Source of the DNA: Rhodobacteraceae bacterium LMO-JJ12
Lineage (GTDB): Bacteria; Pseudomonadota; Alphaproteobacteria; Rhodobacterales; Rhodobacteraceae
DNA length: 64,000 bases
NCBI GenBank assembly: GCA_021555075.1
Contig: JAKGBX010000005.1
Location: forward strand, 1 to 64,000
Direction of reading: 5' to 3'
Shown piece after piece: positions 59,493 through 64,000 of the stretch (position 1 is its first letter; the number at the start of each line of letters is the position of its first letter). Position numbers and translations under genes: made by a program. The notes below the pieces were generated by a model. That model had not been told where the DNA came from. It was given only the letters and a program-made list of their open reading frames with translations, and did not search any database.

Positions 59493-61812
59493 TGCCGTCC
59501 ACGCCGTCACGGGCGAGGTCTTCCGGGACGGCTGGAGCCGCGTCCGGGGCTCGATGCAAGGGCTGCACGTGGCCAAGCAGAGCCAGCTTGTGCGCGCGGC
59601 GGCCGGGCACCGTCCGGCGGTCTTCAAGGCGATCCGGGGCGGGGGTACGCATACCAAATCGCAGCTCTCAAACCAGCTCGATTACCTCACCACGAAGTCG
59701 ACCCATATCGTGGACAGCAGTGGGTTTCTGGATGGCAAGACGAAGCTCGAGGCGGGTGACATCAAGGACCTGACCGAGCGCTTTGCCAAACGGTGGGATG
59801 CGGGCTTCAAGCCCAAGCTGGGCCAGACCACACACATGCTCATGTCCTTCCCCATCGGCACGCGCGGGGAGGATGTGCGCGACATCGCGACGGACGTGGC
59901 CGAGCGGTTCTTCCAGACCGATGAGGGGCATTTCGACTACATCATCGCGGTGCATGAGGACCGCGATCACCCGCATGCGCATCTGGTGCTGAACCGCCGC
60001 TCGCAGGAAGGCGAGTTCTTTTTTCTGGGGCGCAACCATCGCTTCAACTATGACGACTTCCGCCTCGCCATGGTCGAGGAGGCCGAGAAGTACGGTGTGC
60101 GCCTGGAAGCCACGCGGCGGGTGGATCGCGGGGTTGTGCATTACCCGGCCCGCACAAGCGAGGTCTACGCTGCGAAAGAAGAGGGCCGCGCGCCTGTTGA
60201 GCGGGAGCGTGTGGGGCAGGACCTGACGCGGACGCTGGCGGAGATCGCCAACACCAGAACTGTCTATCACTCGCTTGCCGCGGAGGCTTCGCGTGAAGCC
60301 CGCGAGGATATTGCCGCAGCCCTCTTCCGCGCGGGCGAAGTGCTGGCGCGCGGCGGGCAGGTGGACCGAACAGGAGATGTGTATATGGCCGAGGATCAAA
60401 GTTTCGAGGATCTGAGAAGCCTCTATGCCGAGAAGCTCGCGCGGGTGCAGGGCATGATCGCTGAGAAGTCTGACGCGGAACGTCCCGTGCTGGAAAAACG
60501 CCTCATCGAGATCCAGACGCAGGTCCAGCACATGCAGCCACTTGGTTTGCGATCATCCACGCTGTCAGAGGCCCCCTCGGAGGGCGGGATCTATTCCGAG
60601 GCGAACATCGACACCAGCCGGCTGGACCGTCTGGCCGAGCCGGACTTGCGGTCGCGCATAGACACCGCACTACGGGGCACCGGGATCAGCACATCGGAAG
60701 TGGTGGCCCGGATCGAGACCGGGGCCTCGAGCGCCGCGCTCGAGCATCAATGGATCGCCAATGATCTCTCCAAGGTGGCCGAGGCGCGCGATCTGAACCT
60801 TGAACGCCGCGCTGATCTGGAACAGGCGCGAGACAGTCTCAACGATGTGCATGTCGCGCTCGGCACGCTCTTGGAACGGGAAAACGTGCTGCGCCGGGAT
60901 GGCGTCATGGAAACGGAAACGGACAGCGAGCGGTTCCATTATCATGAGGGCGCGGTCCGGGCGATGGAAGGGACAATCCGTCAGGAGATGCGCGCAGAGG
61001 GCCTGACCGCGCAGCAGATCGAGGACCGGGACCCAGAGGTTGTCTCGCGGGCGGAGCGCCGGATCGAGACGGAGCAGCGTGCCTATCTCGAGGCACATCC
61101 GGAGCTGCTCGCACGTCCTGGCGATGTGATCGACCGGTCTGAGCCCTACAGGGAGACCATCACCGATGCGGCCCGCGCCAGCGAAATCACCCGCGAGGTC
61201 GACCGGATCATGGAGGCACGCGACCTCCGCACGCCTGTTGCAGATGCGGTCGCGGATGACGTCTCGGAGCGCTATCCGGACATGCCGTCCCACCTCGCCC
61301 GCGGGCTTGGCGCGACCTATGCGGCCGTTGTGGAGATACGCGACACGGAGGCCATCAATCAGGTCCGCCGCGAAACCGAGTTGCGCGACGGGCTTGGGTT
61401 TGGCACGCGCGACGCACTCCTCGCAGCCCGCGGTGAAACTGCACCGCAGTTTGACCGGTCCGACCGCTTCGCAGACGAGATTGCGCGTGTCCTGGACCAT
61501 GAGCGGGCGGGGGAGTTATCCGCGCCCTTCGAGACCGAGGCGGAGCGGGACGCCTTCCGTGGCGAGATCGCGCGGGTGCTGGACGTTCGCCAACTCGACC
61601 GGCTCACATCCGGCGATGCCGATGCGCTGGACAAGGTTCTCGAGGACCGCCTCGACCGGCTCTATGTCGCCAAGGTCTACCTGCAATCGGATGCAGCGAC
61701 GGCCAACACGGAGGCCTTGCGCCAGGTGGTCGATGATCTTGCCGACACCGAATATGAAAAACACCGCGCGACAGACGTGGATGGCGAAACCGAGCGGGGT
61801 CAGGTCCATTGA
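59479..61812 (+). CDS. MOB-P type relaxase
   Basis: The 777-residue relaxase has the His metal triad motif HEDRDHPHAH (residues 159-168) and an N-terminal region with SQLSNQLDYLTTKS that holds a likely catalytic Tyr. It nicks one strand at oriT and stays bound to it. The long C-terminal part is acidic and helical without a helicase motif. ATG 59479 (MRLNDAVHAV) overlaps the mobC-like gene; the coupling protein starts eight bases after its stop. Confidence 0.88.
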   Translation: MRLNDAVHAVTGEVFRDGWSRVRGSMQGLHVAKQSQLVRAAAGHRPAVFKAIRGGGTHTKSQLSNQLDYLTTKSTHIVDSSGFLDGKTKLEAGDIKDLTERFAKRWDAGFKPKLGQTTHMLMSFPIGTRGEDVRDIATDVAERFFQTDEGHFDYIIAVHEDRDHPHAHLVLNRRSQEGEFFFLGRNHRFNYDDFRLAMVEEAEKYGVRLEATRRVDRGVVHYPARTSEVYAAKEEGRAPVERERVGQDLTRTLAEIANTRTVYHSLAAEASREAREDIAAALFRAGEVLARGGQVDRTGDVYMAEDQSFEDLRSLYAEKLARVQGMIAEKSDAERPVLEKRLIEIQTQVQHMQPLGLRSSTLSEAPSEGGIYSEANIDTSRLDRLAEPDLRSRIDTALRGTGISTSEVVARIETGASSAALEHQWIANDLSKVAEARDLNLERRADLEQARDSLNDVHVALGTLLERENVLRRDGVMETETDSERFHYHEGAVRAMEGTIRQEMRAEGLTAQQIEDRDPEVVSRAERRIETEQRAYLEAHPELLARPGDVIDRSEPYRETITDAARASEITREVDRIMEARDLRTPVADAVADDVSERYPDMPSHLARGLGATYAAVVEIRDTEAINQVRRETELRDGLGFGTRDALLAARGETAPQFDRSDRFADEIARVLDHERAGELSAPFETEAERDAFRGEIARVLDVRQLDRLTSGDADALDKVLEDRLDRLYVAKVYLQSDAATANTEALRQVVDDLADTEYEKHRATDVDGETERGQVH

Positions 61813-61820
61813 GCGCCGCC

Positions 61821-63824
61821 ATGGGAAAGGCGCGGATCGCCACGGGCGTCCTGTTGGTGACGCTGGTGACCGGGGCCATGGGCTATACCATCGCCTCGGC
61901 GGTACTGACCTACCAGGATCTAGGCTTCGGGGCCGAGATCGACTTTGCCTATATCGCGCAGAACTATCTGGCGATCCTCGATCGCCGCCCCGAGGATGCC
62001 CAGCTGATCCACCTGATCATCGGCAGCTTCGCCGCCGCCGGCATGATGCTGAGCCTCGCCCTCTCGGGGTCCGCTCTGACACGCTTTGGCCAGACCCATT
62101 GGCAGACTGCGCGCGAGATGAAGGCCAATGGGTTTTTCGGGGCGCCAGGGACCGGGTTCATCCTCGGCAAGCTGGGGACGCCGAGCTCCCGCGCCAACTA
62201 CATTTGTTCGAAGGTTTTCCCGCATGCGCTGATCGTGGCGCCCACAGGCCGCGGCAAGACCACGGGCTTCGTCATTCCGAACCTGCTGACCTGGCAAGGC
62301 TCTGCCGTGACGCTCGATGTGAAGGGCGAGTGCTTTGAGGCCACGGCCCGGCATCGCGCAGCCCAAGGCGACAAGGTCTATCGCTTTTCCCCCACCGATT
62401 GGGAGGGCAAGCGCACGCACCGCTACAACCCGCTCCTGCGAATCTTCGAGTTGAAGGACCCTGCGCGGCAGCAGATGGAATTGCAGCTCCTGGCGACGCT
62501 CTTTCTGCAGAGCGATAACGACAGGGTGCAGGGACTTCTGAAAGGTGGGATCGATCTCTTCGTGGCGGCAGGCCTGCTGGCCTTCCAGCGCAAGCGCCCG
62601 ACTCTCGGCGAAATCTACCGCATCGCCGCCTCGGGCGGGAACAAGCAGAAGGAGTACTTCGCGCGCGGCCATGAGGTGGATAACAGGGCCGCCAAGCTGA
62701 TCTTCACCCGGCTCGCCTCGACCAACAATGATACGCTGACCTCCTACGTCTCGCTCCTGATGACCTCGGGGCTCGATCAATGGCAGAACCCGGCCATCGA
62801 CGAAGCGACGTCCGTGTCGGACTTTGATTTCCGAACGATCCGCAAGAAACCCTTTTCGGTCTACCTCGTGGTCCAGCCGCTGATGGTGAAACCATTGGCA
62901 CCACTGATCCGGCTCTTCTTTTCCGATCTCCTCTCCGCCATGCAGGAAAAGGATCCCGGGCCGGATGAGCCCTGGCCGGTGATGATCATGCTCGACGAGT
63001 TCAATCGCCTCGGCAAGATGCCCATCGTGGTCGAGAGCATCGAGACCTTGCGGACCTATCGTGGACATCTGGCCGTGGTCACGCAAACGATCCCCGCCCT
63101 CGATGAAATCTATGGCGAAAACACCCGCCGTGCGCTGCAGGGCAACGCGGGCGTGAAACTTTATCTCACGCCCTCGGATGAGAAGACCGTCGAAGAGCTC
63201 AGCAAGGCTGTCGGCAAGACCACGAAGACCGTCATCACGCGCTCGCAGTCCATTGGCAAAAACCCCTTCGAGGGCCGTAGCCAGTCCACCCGGACCGAAG
63301 AAAGCTCTCTCCTGCCCGAGGATGAGGCGCGCCGCCTACCGCTCGATGAAATCGTCATGGTGATCGATGCCCAGATGCCGGTCCGTGCAAAGCGGATCCA
63401 ATATTTTGACGACCGGCTGTTCAAGGCGATCCATGCGGCACAGACGGGGGAGCTGCCGTTTCCGAAGCCGGGGGGAGGGGGATCGCAGGGCACGCTGCCG
63501 CTGAGTGTGCGCGCCATGCCGATGACGCCGCCGTCGGATGGGCCAGGGGGAACAGAAGCCGATGTGGAGAGGGCGAGCCAGGCTGGCGATGGTCAACCGT
63601 CAGGCCAAGCCGACGCCGCTCCAAAGAAGACCGCGCCTGTCGTTCAAGCCGTCATCGCCGAGGAACAGCGCCAGATGGAGATGGATTTTGGCAGCGGCGT
63701 CGCGGATTCTGAAGCAGCGAGCGTAGCTGATGAGGCGCAGATGCGCTCTGCAGTCGATGGCTTGGACGACATGGAAGCGATGCTGCAAGAGGGGGATGGC
63801 GGCGCAAAGCTGGTTGCTCGATAG
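61821..63824 (+). CDS. virD4: VirD4/TraG-type coupling protein
   Basis: The 667-residue ATPase has two N-terminal membrane helices (residues 8-30 and 62-82), Walker A APTGRGKTT (140-148), Walker B IMLDEF (around D392-E393) and the conserved LTPSDEKTVEELS region. It links the relaxase-DNA complex to the type IV secretion channel. The C-terminal 120 residues are Gly/Pro/Ala-rich. ATG 61821 is preferred to an in-frame TTG at 61809. No mating-pair genes are seen in the window; they probably lie to the right. Confidence 0.93.
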   Translation: MGKARIATGVLLVTLVTGAMGYTIASAVLTYQDLGFGAEIDFAYIAQNYLAILDRRPEDAQLIHLIIGSFAAAGMMLSLALSGSALTRFGQTHWQTAREMKANGFFGAPGTGFILGKLGTPSSRANYICSKVFPHALIVAPTGRGKTTGFVIPNLLTWQGSAVTLDVKGECFEATARHRAAQGDKVYRFSPTDWEGKRTHRYNPLLRIFELKDPARQQMELQLLATLFLQSDNDRVQGLLKGGIDLFVAAGLLAFQRKRPTLGEIYRIAASGGNKQKEYFARGHEVDNRAAKLIFTRLASTNNDTLTSYVSLLMTSGLDQWQNPAIDEATSVSDFDFRTIRKKPFSVYLVVQPLMVKPLAPLIRLFFSDLLSAMQEKDPGPDEPWPVMIMLDEFNRLGKMPIVVESIETLRTYRGHLAVVTQTIPALDEIYGENTRRALQGNAGVKLYLTPSDEKTVEELSKAVGKTTKTVITRSQSIGKNPFEGRSQSTRTEESSLLPEDEARRLPLDEIVMVIDAQMPVRAKRIQYFDDRLFKAIHAAQTGELPFPKPGGGGSQGTLPLSVRAMPMTPPSDGPGGTEADVERASQAGDGQPSGQADAAPKKTAPVVQAVIAEEQRQMEMDFGSGVADSEAASVADEAQMRSAVDGLDDMEAMLQEGDGGAKLVAR

Positions 63825-64000
63825 GGTGGCGGGCGCGTTCAGGAAGTTTGCAGCCGCATATTTAGGTCTGTCGTGTCGCATTCGCTCAGTGTTCTAAGCA
63901 CAGCGACAGAATTTTTTCGGCATAGACCTGAGACGCGTGTTCTACAGAGCTCTTCGTCACCAAAAATACCCACATCAAAAGCCCAATAATTGCGGCTCCG

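Noticed and set aside
63825-64000. Possible gene after virD4
   Set aside because: No frame with a start signal is seen before the window ends.

Overview
The window looks like part of a conjugative repABC plasmid from an alphaproteobacterium of the Rhodobacteraceae (Roseobacter group). The evidence is a repA-repB-repC cassette with its counter-transcribed RNA, a GC-rich coding style, Rhodobacter-type cytochrome and metal genes, and a mobilization set (MobC-like protein, MOB-P type relaxase, VirD4/TraG coupling protein) at the right end. No rRNA, tRNA or CRISPR array was seen, and no chromosomal housekeeping block.

Positions 1-16863 hold a redox and metal-stress island. It contains c-type cytochrome genes, an L,D-transpeptidase, a ScsB/DsbD-like thiol reductase, ccmFGHI for haem attachment, an OmpR-type two-component system (8905-11093), a rhodanese, a channel-like protein, a CDF metal exporter, a DUF411 protein, a Crp/Fnr regulator and an orphan Rieske protein. 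A direct-repeat motif, TGTATCC-like halves in a 10-bp period, lies both in the response-regulator/rhodanese divergent region and upstream of the transpeptidase genes, so the system may control both ends of the island.

Positions 16933-25475 are the replication and maintenance core. It has a DUF1612-like protein, a serine recombinase with inverted repeats upstream, a VapBC pair with a palindromic operator, repABC, two copies of a perfect palindrome after repC that fit a parS centromere, and a ParB-like gene that has lost its C-terminal part. Positions about 25620-36318 carry a second inserted module. It comprises a two-component system, two PepSY proteins, a ferric-reductase-like flavocytochrome, a DUF2271 protein with a flavinylation motif, a PepSY-TM/flavodoxin/reductase fusion, ApbE, a P1B ATPase and a VIT1-type transporter. 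Together they read as flavin-based extracytosolic electron transfer linked to metal handling.

Positions 36644-50528 are plasmid accessory backbone: ArdC antirestriction protein, an intact large ParB-like protein, several DUF proteins, a PrlF-YhaV toxin-antitoxin pair, and a giant methylase/strawberry-notch helicase. Positions 50605-54643 contain a rhomboid protease followed by the most unusual locus: a strongly structured GC-rich non-coding block, a 55-residue basic protein, an XRE regulator, a reverse transcriptase with retron hallmarks, and a TIR-domain protein. This is a likely retron-type anti-phage system. Positions 55557-58379 hold DUF2493 and nucleotidyltransferase genes. Positions 58430-63824 hold a candidate oriT rich in inverted repeats, then mobC-like, relaxase and virD4. 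The rest of the transfer apparatus probably lies beyond the right edge.
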